DNA of 64,000 nucleotides, from contig CABUPO010000008.1 of the NCBI GenBank assembly GCA_902493385.1, positions 69,080-133,079 on the forward strand. The letters are read 5' to 3'. Position numbers and translations under genes: made by a program. Below are positions 17,797 through 26,077 of the stretch, piece after piece (the stretch's first letter is position 1; every line of letters starts with the position of its first letter). The notes under the pieces were generated by a model. It ran no database searches and was not told where the DNA came from. It was given only the letters and a program-made list of their open reading frames with translations. This stretch comes from an uncultured Lachnospiraceae bacterium. GTDB lineage: Bacteria; Bacillota; Clostridia; Lachnospirales; Lachnospiraceae.

Positions 17797-18534
17797 TTAT
17801 AAATCAAATGCTGGAGAATCTTGTTCCATTTGGAAATATGACATATATACATCCTCAAGATTACTTCCGCCTGCCATAGCAATAAGCTCGTTGGGGGTAT
17901 TGTCAGCCACAAGCTCACCGTTTTTCATAATAAGAATTTTATCAGCTATAGTCTCCACATCAGTTACTACATGTGTAGAAACAATTATAATTTTATTTTC
18001 TGACAATTTTTCTACATAATGCCTGAAATTAACACGTTCTTTGGGATCAAGCCCCGACGTCGGCTCGTCCAGCAGAAGAATTTTGGGATTGCCAAGAAGC
18101 GCCTGTGCAAGAAGTACCCTTTGCTTCATACCTCCCGAAAACTTCCCTGTTTTTTTATCTGCAGAATCCGTAAGATTAACTATCTTAAGCAGCTCTTCTA
18201 TCTGTGCCTTTGCCTCCCTCTTCTTAATCCCTTTAAGCTCCGCCATATAATATAAAAATACCCTGGCAGAAAAATGCTCGTACAGGCCCTGCTCCTGCGG
18301 CATGTAGCCTACGACGCTCCGAAAAGCCGCGCCCAGCTTAAGAATATCTGTTCCATCATATTTAATACTCCCGTCCGTACGTCTGATATTATCTGTAATA
18401 AGATTCATAAGCGTGCTTTTACCGGCTCCGTTAGCTCCAAGAAGCCCATATATACCGTTGTCAAATGTATAATTAAAATTATTAAGAGCTAAAAAACTGC
18501 CATATTTTTTACTTAATCCCTTTATTTCAAGCAT
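17797..18534 (-). CDS. ABC transporter ATP-binding protein (ABC-2 type system)
   Basis: A 245-residue ATPase with Walker A GANGAGKST, Q-loop MPQEQGLYEHFSA, signature FSGGMKQR, Walker B ILLLDEPTSGLD and H-loop STHVV. The form fits the DrrA/NatA-like ABC-2 exporters. It is the last gene of a four-gene unit (small secreted protein, lipoprotein, duplicated permease, ATPase) and overlaps the permease gene by 13 bases, so it energises that permease. The cargo is not identified; peptide or antimicrobial export, or immunity, are possible by analogy with similar cassettes. Confidence 0.9.
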   Translation of the reverse strand: MLEIKGLSKKYGSFLALNNFNYTFDNGIYGLLGANGAGKSTLMNLITDNIRRTDGSIKYDGTDILKLGAAFRSVVGYMPQEQGLYEHFSARVFLYYMAELKGIKKREAKAQIEELLKIVNLTDSADKKTGKFSGGMKQRVLLAQALLGNPKILLLDEPTSGLDPKERVNFRHYVEKLSENKIIIVSTHVVTDVETIADKILIMKNGELVADNTPNELIAMAGGSNLEDVYMSYFQMEQDSPAFDL

Positions 18535-20471
18535 CTTTTCTTTTCCCCCATAAAATAATCAAATATAAAATATACGGCTGCGCCTGCCAGAATATCAACC
18601 AACAGCCGTAAAATATACCATGCGGCAAGATATGTTCCAATACTTATCTTTAAAGGAAAATCAAGAAATCCCTCAACATTCTGAACCGGCGCAGACAGCT
18701 GTCCGAAACCATAACTGTACCTGACGTCGTAATATTCCGTACCGTATATAATCCCGCATACGACAAGACCGATTACAACCAATGCTGCAACCGCCGTCCC
18801 CATGTGTCTTGCGCGTCCTCTGCTGCAGCTATGTATCAGCATCCTCGTTCCGCTTTTTTTCTCACCCATCTGATACATTACAGCAAGCAGTATCATGACA
18901 AATAACGCCATAAGACTGTTGAGCGTACGCTTTACCATGCTGATATCACCAATCAGATGATTGACGCCGCCGGTATCGACAAACCATGCTTCTATCCCTC
19001 TTTTTTCTAACTCTTCCATTGAATCCACCTTATACTGCAGCTCCTGTACAAGCTTTATATCTATTTCATAAGACTGGTACTCATATATCGCATCTTCAAA
19101 TTCAAGCGCATCTATCTGACCCGCATTAAACGCGTCCTGTGCGGCGGCATATTTTTCTTCGGCTTTCCTGGCACATTTTTTTAGCTCTTCATATTTTTCC
19201 AGCCGTTCGCCGTCTATTCTGCCTGAATATTCCTGATAAAAATTTTTTAATTCCGTATAAAACACGCTTCTTGTAAGATCTTTCAATTCCATACCTTCAT
19301 ACGATATATATAATATTGCCGCAATAACAAATATTCCTCTGGATACTATTAGGTGCTTGTACATTTCAAAGCCAAAGCCATGACATACTCTTATAAGGCT
19401 GTGCAGCTTTTCGCATATCCTCATAAATATCCTCTCAACGATTCCCGCACGATATACCGGTTTTACAAGAGCATTTGCAGCGACGCAGGCGCACGCCATA
19501 ACTATTGAGAGTAAAACGCACGATGCCTCTATAAATTCCCTGTTATTACATATACCCGTACCTATGTGAAAATTAACGTACGAGGTATATACCTCCGTAG
19601 TATCAATAAGGAAATACATATTAAAATATCTTAATATGCAAAGCGGGTTATGTATACTAATGGATTTCGTCAGATAATATCCGGTTAGAATCAAAAACGC
19701 AACAGCCACAGAGGCATAAGTTCTGTTGTGAATAACAGAATATATAAGCCATATGAAAAGAGCGGTCAGCAAAGCCGCACATGTCTGTGAAAATGCATAA
19801 TATACAAGAAAGCCTCCAATACTTATCGGCAAAGTAAAATCCCGCAGCATGGAAACCGACTGAACAGCTTCCGAAAGCAGTCCGAATCCGTCATAATCAT
19901 GAAAGGCCAAAATATACAATAAAAAATACGAAACAAGACAAAACGCAGCCGTTGCGGCAAGAAGAATTATTAACCTTCTAAAGGCCAGACCCGCCCTGCC
20001 GTTTCTGCACGTATGAGTAATGCTCCACAGTCCTTTTTTTCTCTCGTCAAAAAACATTAGAACAAGAATAAACGTATGTACTAATACAAAAATGTGTATT
20101 CCTTTATATTCCAATATACTCTCAACGCACCTGCCATATATATTATGAATCTCAACATCTGCAATACGGCCGTAATCCTTCAACGTCTTTTTGATATTTT
20201 TTTCCGAGAAAGAACTATCCTTAAATATACTTATATTAAGAAGCTCTCTTGCATTATCTTCCATTCCCTCAATGAGCTTCCTGTATTGCTCAATATCTTC
20301 CTCATTAAAGCACATATAATCTTCGATATACTCCTGTTTTAATTTCTCGTCCGCCATTTTTTCAAGAATATGCCGTTCATTATATTGAAAATAAATCAGA
20401 TTAGCCGCTATAAGAATCAAAAAAGTAATTATATATCTTCTGCTGGTTAATATTCTTCTGAATTCGCCCAT
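18522..20471 (-). CDS. ABC-2 type permease with internal duplication
   Basis: 649 residues, about 10-12 membrane segments. The protein is two related halves. In each half an N-terminal helix is followed by a charged extracytoplasmic/coiled stretch and then membrane helices. Half 1 contains ERKKGLWSITHTCRNGRA (about 143-160) and GFGLLSEAVQSVSMLRDF (about 195-212); half 2 has EKKSGTRMLIHSCSRGRA (about 537-554) and GFGQLSAPVQNVEGFLDF (about 587-604). Half 2 lacks the last helices of half 1. A fused pair would act as a pseudo-dimeric permease. It overlaps the ATPase gene and follows the lipoprotein gene by 23 bases. Confidence 0.85.
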   Translation of the reverse strand: MGEFRRILTSRRYIITFLILIAANLIYFQYNERHILEKMADEKLKQEYIEDYMCFNEEDIEQYRKLIEGMEDNARELLNISIFKDSSFSEKNIKKTLKDYGRIADVEIHNIYGRCVESILEYKGIHIFVLVHTFILVLMFFDERKKGLWSITHTCRNGRAGLAFRRLIILLAATAAFCLVSYFLLYILAFHDYDGFGLLSEAVQSVSMLRDFTLPISIGGFLVYYAFSQTCAALLTALFIWLIYSVIHNRTYASVAVAFLILTGYYLTKSISIHNPLCILRYFNMYFLIDTTEVYTSYVNFHIGTGICNNREFIEASCVLLSIVMACACVAANALVKPVYRAGIVERIFMRICEKLHSLIRVCHGFGFEMYKHLIVSRGIFVIAAILYISYEGMELKDLTRSVFYTELKNFYQEYSGRIDGERLEKYEELKKCARKAEEKYAAAQDAFNAGQIDALEFEDAIYEYQSYEIDIKLVQELQYKVDSMEELEKRGIEAWFVDTGGVNHLIGDISMVKRTLNSLMALFVMILLAVMYQMGEKKSGTRMLIHSCSRGRARHMGTAVAALVVIGLVVCGIIYGTEYYDVRYSYGFGQLSAPVQNVEGFLDFPLKISIGTYLAAWYILRLLVDILAGAAVYFIFDYFMGEKKRCLK

Positions 20472-20494
20472 ATCTCACCACCATTATATGATCT

Positions 20495-21577
20495 TTACTT
20501 CATTTCAAAAAATGAGAATTTTGGTTCGTCTTCGTAGTCCGACGTTACAAGCATCCCATCTTTAATAGCAACTGTACCCAATTCACCAGCCCCCTCAAAC
20601 GCACCTATGACATTCCCGTCATAATCGACTACATATATTTTCCTTTCATCAGGAGGAATTTCTTCTAAGGCAACGGCTAAATCGGTATCAAAATACATAC
20701 AATCGTTATCATAATACGGAATATATCTATTGTCGCTTCCAAACATTTTTTTGGCAGAATGACTATCTGTATCATATCTCATATAATCGTTGCCATCATA
20801 GTAAAATATTTTATCGTCGCGTACGTGATGTATTGCATTAACAGGCTCGGAAAGCTCCTCTGCCTTCAGGGTGTCTGCATTAATCAGGTAGTTTATATAC
20901 CTGTTTTCGCGCTCTTCTGATAAATACGAATATAATAAATATATACCTCTTTCACCGCTGCCGCAGATACTCAAAAAGCTGCTTTTTCCTGTTACTGAAA
21001 AGATTTCCTCCATCTCATCCGAGGAATCAAGACCAATCTTGTACATAGTCTGCGTCATTTCCTCTTTCCAATCCATACTTGTCTTATTGCATATAAAATA
21101 CCCGCTGCCACTAAAAATTCTAAACTCATATACCAAAGATGCAATATCCGTATCATTTTCATCATAGTATGTCAAATGTTTAAGCTCTGTTCTGTCGCTT
21201 CCATCGTATTTCATCTTATATAATGATACTCCCAAACCATCTTCGCTGGCTGCAACTATATAAAGCTGTCCACCATATTCGCATATACATACAAAAAAAT
21301 CAAACACAGCATTACAATCCGAATCCTCGTGACTACAGTTAATCTTATTACATAAAGGAAGAGCTTTCTTTTTTTCAAAATCCATAAAATATAACCTGTC
21401 ATCAGCCGGATTGACAAAGTATACTCCTTTATCGGTTATTATCTGTTTATGAAGCTCAGTAAAGTCCTGATTAATACTTTCCATTGACTGAACGGATTCT
21501 GAAATATTACCGGCATCAGAACTTGCACACCCGCAAAATACAAGCAAAAAAACAAGCGCTAATATTATCTTTTTCAT
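20495..21577 (-). CDS. Lipoprotein with Cys-motif beta-propeller-like domain (DUF5050-like)
   Basis: A 360-residue exported lipoprotein: signal sequence with lipobox FCGC (Cys at about 17). The mature part is rich in short strands with aromatic/aspartate repeats (for example YYDGNDYMRYDTDS and YIPYYDNDCMYFDTD), typical of a beta-propeller. A conserved-looking cluster CNKINCSHEDSDCNAVF near residue 75 is a pattern I associate with surface lipoproteins of Lachnospiraceae. Function unknown; its place between a small secreted protein and an ABC exporter suggests a surface partner or receptor. There is a 14-base gap from the upstream gene, so it is in the same operon. Confidence 0.7.
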   Translation of the reverse strand: MKKIILALVFLLVFCGCASSDAGNISESVQSMESINQDFTELHKQIITDKGVYFVNPADDRLYFMDFEKKKALPLCNKINCSHEDSDCNAVFDFFVCICEYGGQLYIVAASEDGLGVSLYKMKYDGSDRTELKHLTYYDENDTDIASLVYEFRIFSGSGYFICNKTSMDWKEEMTQTMYKIGLDSSDEMEEIFSVTGKSSFLSICGSGERGIYLLYSYLSEERENRYINYLINADTLKAEELSEPVNAIHHVRDDKIFYYDGNDYMRYDTDSHSAKKMFGSDNRYIPYYDNDCMYFDTDLAVALEEIPPDERKIYVVDYDGNVIGAFEGAGELGTVAIKDGMLVTSDYEDEPKFSFFEMK

Positions 21578-21591
21578 ACTATAGCACCCTC

Positions 21592-22026
21592 TTATGACGC
21601 AGGTCTCGTTACTCTAATATCTCCTCCAACACTGTAGCCAACCGCCTTATTCTTATATGTGCTATTGCAAACAGGAGTATTCTCTGCTGAATAATATGCA
21701 TAACTTGTTACTGTATTTGCTGATGCTTCAGCCACTTTTGCAGAAGTTACCTCACGGACATAACCATATATATCAATATAATATCCTGAGCACTTCACAT
21801 GCATATTGCATTTTGTCTGGTAATATAACGACCCCTTATAAAAATAATACGAACTATACTGGTCTGTCTTAATATCTGACAACACTGTGATACTGCCTTT
21901 TCCATTTGAATATGACTTTGTCTTACTACCTAACGCTGCAGCTGCCTGTGCTGTAGAATATGTATAAACCAAACAACAACATACTAAAACAATTCCTATC
22001 AGTCTTTTTACAGTTTTCTTTACCAT
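21592..22026 (-). CDS. Small secreted protein of unknown function
   Basis: 144 residues with a clear Sec signal peptide (basic start MVKKTVKR, hydrophobic core, cleavage near AQAAAA, about residue 30). The mature ~115 residues are Ser/Tyr/Gly rich with three cysteines (C74-x5-C80 and one near residue 118) and many tyrosines (SSYYFYKGSLYYQTKC), suggesting a compact beta protein. Not recognised; size and context recall exported bacteriocin-like proteins, but no family motif is seen. It is the first gene of the operon, with AAGGAGAG before the ATG, and its leader contains a 15-bp inverted repeat just after the likely start site. Confidence 0.7.
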   Translation of the reverse strand: MVKKTVKRLIGIVLVCCCLVYTYSTAQAAAALGSKTKSYSNGKGSITVLSDIKTDQYSSYYFYKGSLYYQTKCNMHVKCSGYYIDIYGYVREVTSAKVAEASANTVTSYAYYSAENTPVCNSTYKNKAVGYSVGGDIRVTRPAS

Positions 22027-22064
22027 ACTTTTTCTCTCCTTATATTTAATTTTTTCAATCCACT

Positions 22065-22107
22065 ATATAGTACATATAATATATATAATATCTTATATGT
22101 ACTATAT
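22065..22107. promoter_or_regulatory. 15-bp perfect inverted repeat in the leader of the secreted-protein operon
   Basis: ATATAGTACATATAA (22065-22079) and TTATATGTACTATAT (22093-22107) are exact reverse complements separated by 13 A/T bases. It begins about 5 bases after the expected transcription start. It could be an operator for an unknown repressor or a 5' hairpin in the mRNA. Further TATACTATA copies follow towards the promoter. Confidence 0.6.
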
Positions 22108-22118
22108 GCGATATATAC

Positions 22119-22147
22119 TATATACTATATTTATTAATGTATGTCAA
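22119..22147 (-). promoter_or_regulatory. Promoter of the secreted-protein/ABC operon
   Basis: Minus-strand TTGACA (22142-22147), 17-base spacer, TATATA (22119-22124), about 95 bases before the ATG of the small secreted protein. Confidence 0.6.
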
Positions 22148-22196
22148 CCTTTTTTGCACTTGTCGGCTTAAACAGAATTATATTGTATTTTCAGAT

Positions 22197-22350
22197 ATAA
22201 AAAGACCCCGTGCATCTGAGTATGCACGAGGCCTGTTAAGGGGAGGATTAAGTATTAAAACCTTATCCTTTGTTACGCAATATGCGTAAGAGGGGGTTTA
22301 GACATATTGCGTATTCCGTAAGGCTGATTTCTCAGCAGCTTATCGGCTTA
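22197..22350 (-). ncRNA. Candidate small RNA with C-rich unpaired segments
   Basis: No protein gene fits in the roughly 300 bases before eno, but the minus strand would fold into a chain of hairpins: H1 at 22316-22346 (stem CCGATAAG-CTGA type), H2 at 22274-22313 (11-bp perfect stem TACGCAATATG), H3 at 22244-22269, and a terminator hairpin 22206-22231 followed by CTTTTT. The H2 loop exposes CCCCCTC and the H3-terminator linker CCTCCCC, both able to pair with Shine-Dalgarno sequences. The T-run fixes the strand. The 5' end (about 22350) and promoter are uncertain; a 5' leader of the downstream operon with an attenuator is the alternative. Confidence 0.5.
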
Positions 22351-22463
22351 TTAGTATTATGCACTCATTTTCCTCAAATATACACATCTTCCAAAATTTT
22401 TTTTTGAATAAAAAAACCTCCTGTCCACATAATAAATACAAAATATATTTGGAGGTAAACAAA

Positions 22464-23810
22464 GTGAATTATTTGAAAATAACAGACGTACATGCAAGAG
22501 AAATTCTCGATTCAAGAGGAAACCCTACCGTCGAGGCAGAAGTCACGGTAAACGACTGCCATGTAGGCCGTGCAAGCGTGCCAAGCGGCGCGTCAACGGG
22601 TATGTTTGAAGCAGTTGAGCTGCGTGATAAAGAAGTAAAAAACGACGCCGACGACACATGCGGATATCAGACGCGCTACTATGGAAAGGGAGTTCTTCAG
22701 GCAGTAAAAAACGTTAATACTGAAATCAAAAAATGTCTTTTAGGCAAAAATGCTCTTGAACAGGCTCTTATCGACCATATGATGTGTACTCTTGACGGCA
22801 CTGAAAATAAAAGCAGGCTTGGCGCAAATGCTATACTTGCCGTATCAATGGCATGCGCAAGAGCGGCGGCAGACGCTCTTGGAGTATCTCTTTATATGTA
22901 CCTTGGCGGAGCACAGTCCCACAAAATGCCGGTTCCTATGATGAATATACTAAACGGAGGCGTACATGCGCGCAATAAAATAGATTTTCAGGAATTTATG
23001 ATAATGCCTGTAGGCGCAGATTCATTTGCAGAAGGATTACGAATGGGAACCGAAGTATATCACGCGTTAAAAAAAATTCTTGAATCAGAAAACAAAGTAA
23101 CCGCAGTAGGCGATGAGGGCGGTTTTGCACCGGACCTTAAGGATTCATTTGAAGTATTTGAATACCTTACAAGGGCAGTAAAAAAAGCCGGATATGAACC
23201 TGGCAAGGACGTCGTATTTGCAATGGATGCGGCAGCAAGCGAATTATATCAAAAAGACGCCGGAATGTATTATTTCCCAAATGAAACCCGCGATTCCTCC
23301 GGCGATACACAGGGAACAATGCGCTCTACAGAAGAAATGATTGAGCTCTATGAAAAGCTGTGCGAAAAATATCCTCTGAAATCTATTGAAGACGGACTTA
23401 ATGAAGAAGACTGGGAAGGCTTTAAAAAACTCACGAAAAGGCTTGGCGGCAAGGTTCAGCTCGTCGGCGACGACTTGTTTGTAACTAATACAAAAAGACT
23501 TCTTAAAGGAATCGAAAATGAATGTGCAAACGCCATTCTTGTAAAGGTCAATCAGATAGGAACTCTTACAGAGGCAATAGAAGCTGTAACAACCGCAAAA
23601 GAAGCCGGCTTCAGATGCGTTCTTTCACACCGCTCAGGCGAAACGGAGGATACAATCATAGCAGACCTCGCAGTCGCATTAAACGCAGGACAGATTAAAA
23701 CAGGAGCTCCTTGCCGTACAGACAGAACCTCCAAATACAACCAGCTTTTAAGAATCGAAGAAGAACTCCACTACAGCGCTGATTATAAAAATCCTTTCAG
23801 CAAAAAATAA
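22464..23810 (+). CDS. eno: Enolase
   Basis: 448 residues. The protein starts VNYLKITDVHAREILDSRG, the standard enolase N-terminus, with the mobile-loop SGAST, Mg ligands in FAMDAAASE, SIEDGLNEEDW and VGDDLFVTN, the catalytic Lys in LVKVNQIGT, and SHRSGETEDT near the end. It converts 2-phosphoglycerate to phosphoenolpyruvate in glycolysis. The GTG start at 22464 is set by GGAGG 8 bases upstream; an upstream in-frame Met at 22359 has no site. The N-terminal domain holds a few extra residues (KNDADDTCGYQTRY). It appears monocistronic, with a hairpin after the stop. Confidence 0.96.
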   Translation: MNYLKITDVHAREILDSRGNPTVEAEVTVNDCHVGRASVPSGASTGMFEAVELRDKEVKNDADDTCGYQTRYYGKGVLQAVKNVNTEIKKCLLGKNALEQALIDHMMCTLDGTENKSRLGANAILAVSMACARAAADALGVSLYMYLGGAQSHKMPVPMMNILNGGVHARNKIDFQEFMIMPVGADSFAEGLRMGTEVYHALKKILESENKVTAVGDEGGFAPDLKDSFEVFEYLTRAVKKAGYEPGKDVVFAMDAAASELYQKDAGMYYFPNETRDSSGDTQGTMRSTEEMIELYEKLCEKYPLKSIEDGLNEEDWEGFKKLTKRLGGKVQLVGDDLFVTNTKRLLKGIENECANAILVKVNQIGTLTEAIEAVTTAKEAGFRCVLSHRSGETEDTIIADLAVALNAGQIKTGAPCRTDRTSKYNQLLRIEEELHYSADYKNPFSKK

Positions 23811-23817
23811 TTATTGC

Positions 23818-23869
23818 AAAAATGACCGGACGCCCCGACAACTATCGTATCATCAAAGCATCCGGTCAT
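23818..23869. terminator. Convergent terminator between eno and the GT-C-like gene
   Basis: ATGACCGGA (23822-23830) pairs with TCCGGTCAT (23861-23869). On the minus strand the 3' arm is followed by TTTTT, so it best serves the minus-strand gene; eno may use the same hairpin. Confidence 0.65.
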
Positions 23870-23890
23870 GTTACATATTATTAATTACAT

Positions 23891-26050
23891 TTATTTTACC
23901 TGATATATTCTCACGTTTTCCGTACTGTATATACAGCTAAATGTGTCATAAATCGCCTGTTCATTTATATTTTGATAAGAATTATATTCTTCATGGCTTA
24001 CAAGAATATAATCTACATCATATATTTTGAACAAAGCCGCTGAAGACGCCGGGTCCGTATACATTGCTTCAACATCAGTCTCTCTTTCAGCGGTATTAAA
24101 GCCATGAAAATATAGAAATGTCGAAGACCCGCATACAATATTTCTTCCTGTAAGCGATGCAACCGCATTGTTATGGTTATTGGCCGTAAGAAATATAGAA
24201 TTGGCAGGAGTATTTTCCTCAATAAACGTACATGCATCAAGAAGCTCCTTACTATATAACTCATAAGCCTCGCCTTTTGTTCCACTATAGTATTCCCGCG
24301 CCATCGTAAGCGCTCCCGATATCGTACACACGACAACAAGCGCCGCAACAGCTGCATATTTCATAATCTTTGACGCAGCAGTTTTACTAAATGTCTTTCT
24401 GATAAAGTCGCATACAGCCCCCGCCACAAAACAGCATATCAGCATATATGCCGCCAAAAGAAGCTTGTTATTATCGTACACATTCGGCTGAAATACTATA
24501 AATTCGCATAAAAACCATATTATAAGCGCCGGAAATACATGCGAAATATCTCTCTTCTTTGAAAGAATCCATGCCGGAACAAACAATACCGCTACAAGTC
24601 CTATATTTTTCAAATAATACATTATATATGGTTCAGCCACATCTCCGCTGTTAGACCAGTTGAAATGTCCATGAAGCATTCCATTTTCAGATACCTGTCC
24701 AAATGTCCAATAGAAAAGCTGCGGAAATGCAAATATTACAACCATTAACAAAAGCATTCCCCACGATTTGACAACACTTATACGGTCTTCCTTTTTCATC
24801 TTAACGAACATATAAACCAAGACGCAGAAAATGACCGCTATTCCCAATACTCCTACAGCCATATATACTTTATCAGGAAGCCCCTGATCTGATGAATTCT
24901 GCACAGCAGAAAAAACAGACAACACCAAAAGGCCTGCCGCAACTATTCCTCCGAGTATAAGCTTTTCATTTTTAGACGTTGCATCATCCTTTTCTCCCCA
25001 TACGAATATTCCTGACCTTTTTGCTGCGTCCGCCAACAGCCATCCGAAGCATATAAGGCCAAGCGCAAGGAAGGAATGAGTGTGTATCATAGGAAGCGCG
25101 CCTCCCATAATACCTGCAAGCATGAAAAAGTCCTTTCTTCTGTCCTCCCACGCTCTTCTTAATACACACAGCGCAGTAAATAAAACCGCCCATCCGAATA
25201 ATGTCGCTCTCTGAGGAAGCAGCATATCCACGATTGTATTAGTCCACCTTACGTTTACCTCTACAAGATTAGTAGGCGTCTTGTAAAATCCATGCATCAA
25301 ATCATCAAACGTCTTGTATCCGTTCAGAAAATATATAATTCCAAATCCACCGTTGAAGAAAAACAGAACATATGCTAAAAATGCTTTCCATCTGTCTTTA
25401 AGCCATCCTTCAGCGAACAGATACATTCCGCACATTACCTGCATTATTGCAACCCACATAGGAAGCATATAGGCATACCTAAGCGACGCTCCCCATATAT
25501 ATATGCTTGAAGATATCGTATCTGAAAGAAAAGGATAAGAAAGCTTTGCATCAGGAAAAATCGAATAATGCGGCGGAAAAGTTTGCTGATTAACAATACT
25601 CGTTATAAAGCCAAGATGCATATTCATATCGCCATAGCCGCACTGTCCTGTCGAATATCCTCCTGCATCGTTAAGCACAAGAGTATGGTTCCAAAGCATC
25701 ATGCAGAAGAATATAAATAATGGCACGGCCACAAAAAGAACAGGGTAATTCTTAATGGAATCAGGAACATTTTTATTGTCCTTTCTCCTGACAAGCATAT
25801 ACACAAAAAGCGTTATAAACGCAAACAGTATGAGACCGCTCACATGCGAAACAATCGTAAAATCAAACATAAACGAAAATAACACCGGACACCAGCAAAG
25901 ACCTATACTTCCAAGCACAGAACCTACAAGCACCCTGAACACGGTTTTATCATTTTTAATTATACGGAATGCTATCATAATTCCAAGAATCTGATACGCA
26001 AGCAGATAAAGCGTTCCTGTTATATTTCCAGTAATAGTTCCAACATACAT
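23891..26050 (-). CDS. Large polytopic membrane protein, GT-C glycosyltransferase-like
   Basis: 719 residues with about 14 hydrophobic segments and a C-terminal extracytoplasmic domain of about 110 residues after the last helix (from around 610; contains CTFIEENTPANSIFLTANN and VDYILVSHEEY). A first large loop carries GGYSTGQCGYGDMNMHLGFI, an acidic motif in the place where GT-C enzymes bind the lipid-phosphate sugar donor. This architecture fits GT-C enzymes that add sugars or polymers to surface glycans using polyprenyl-phosphate sugars. No specific family is recognised. It is 27 bases downstream of another GT-C-like gene on the same strand. Confidence 0.65.
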   Translation of the reverse strand: MYVGTITGNITGTLYLLAYQILGIMIAFRIIKNDKTVFRVLVGSVLGSIGLCWCPVLFSFMFDFTIVSHVSGLILFAFITLFVYMLVRRKDNKNVPDSIKNYPVLFVAVPLFIFFCMMLWNHTLVLNDAGGYSTGQCGYGDMNMHLGFITSIVNQQTFPPHYSIFPDAKLSYPFLSDTISSSIYIWGASLRYAYMLPMWVAIMQVMCGMYLFAEGWLKDRWKAFLAYVLFFFNGGFGIIYFLNGYKTFDDLMHGFYKTPTNLVEVNVRWTNTIVDMLLPQRATLFGWAVLFTALCVLRRAWEDRRKDFFMLAGIMGGALPMIHTHSFLALGLICFGWLLADAAKRSGIFVWGEKDDATSKNEKLILGGIVAAGLLVLSVFSAVQNSSDQGLPDKVYMAVGVLGIAVIFCVLVYMFVKMKKEDRISVVKSWGMLLLMVVIFAFPQLFYWTFGQVSENGMLHGHFNWSNSGDVAEPYIMYYLKNIGLVAVLFVPAWILSKKRDISHVFPALIIWFLCEFIVFQPNVYDNNKLLLAAYMLICCFVAGAVCDFIRKTFSKTAASKIMKYAAVAALVVVCTISGALTMAREYYSGTKGEAYELYSKELLDACTFIEENTPANSIFLTANNHNNAVASLTGRNIVCGSSTFLYFHGFNTAERETDVEAMYTDPASSAALFKIYDVDYILVSHEEYNSYQNINEQAIYDTFSCIYSTENVRIYQVK

Positions 26051-26077
26051 AATATAATTCCTTCTTTCCTTACATTA

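Noticed and set aside
17797..22026. Lactococcin 972-type bacteriocin operon
   Set aside because: The three-part layout is similar, but the permease lacks the features of that family, a lipoprotein is added, and the small protein does not show the Lcn972 strand motifs.
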